This document shows, piece after piece, positions 63,871-64,000 of a DNA stretch of 64,000 nt. How positions within the stretch are numbered: position 1 is the stretch's first letter; each line of letters opens with the position of its first letter. The notes beneath the pieces were generated by a model that had not been told where the DNA came from, ran no database searches, and saw nothing but the letters and a program-made list of their open reading frames with translations. The position numbers were made by a program, and so were the translations under genes. The stretch covers positions 10,231,814 to 10,295,813 of the forward strand of contig NC_080548.1 of the NCBI RefSeq assembly GCF_028640845.1. Reading direction: 5' to 3'. The DNA is from Ahaetulla prasina. Lineage: Eukaryota > Chordata > Lepidosauria > Squamata > Colubridae.

Positions 63871-64000
63871 ACTTGGGCGAAGGGGAGGTTCTCTCTTTTG
63901 TTTGTTTGTTTGTTTTGGTTTGGTTTCCTTCCCTTTCCATGGTATCTTGCAAAAAAGCACCGAACTGAATTGCACCCGGCCTTCACTCATGTCACACACA
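63871..64000 (+). other. Start of the ZMYM4 3' UTR
   Basis: Only 130 bases are present, including a (TTTG)n run just after 63900. No polyadenylation signal lies in the window, so the transcript end is outside it. Confidence 0.85.

Overview
This 64 kb window is vertebrate nuclear DNA, most probably from a snake. Long introns bounded by GT-AG splice sites, a CpG-island promoter, CR1-like, L1 and BovB LINEs, tRNA-derived squamate SINEs and hAT MITEs indicate a squamate. Repeated (AATAG)n tracts fused to a LINE 3' end (about 28118, 34005, 57366, and inverted near 36240) point to snakes, where such LINE-seeded microsatellites are known. The species cannot be read from the sequence. No prokaryotic, viral or CRISPR-type locus is visible. 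|| Layout. Positions 1-11120 are intergenic and repeat-rich, with no host gene that I can recognise. Positions 11121-14112 hold the promoter and first coding exon of ZMYM4, present as two near-identical tandem units of about 1.46 kb. Intron 1 (from 13393, or 11930 for the upstream copy, to 31011) is about 17.6 kb of mostly unique AT-rich DNA. Coding exons 2-29 run from 31012 to the stop codon at 63868-63870, followed by 130 bases of 3' UTR. The 29 exons sum to 4,569 nt, all phases agree, and they encode 1,522 residues: ten MYM-type Cys clusters, a Pro/Val-rich linker and a Crypton-derived DUF3504 domain. ZMYM4 is the only host gene identified. || Main observations. The exon 1 duplication carries the signature of unequal recombination between two hAT MITEs: the outer copies keep their own 8-bp target duplications, while the middle copy has the left flank of one and the right flank of the other. 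Both units keep the promoter, ATG, identical 14-codon exon and splice donor, so this allele appears to have two tandem ZMYM4 promoters. A fold-back repeat present three times is flanked each time by a 12-13 bp direct repeat, too long for hAT or mariner, and may be an undescribed mobile family. Six hAT-like insertions have 8-bp duplications with TA at the centre (the Buster-type preference). An inverted pair of CTCF-like motifs lies about 150 bp upstream of exon 12, and a 14-proline run lies in exon 15. || Limits: repeat families are named from recognisable termini and protein fragments, without a library search. Boundaries of old repeats are approximate. Comparisons with human ZMYM4 are from memory.
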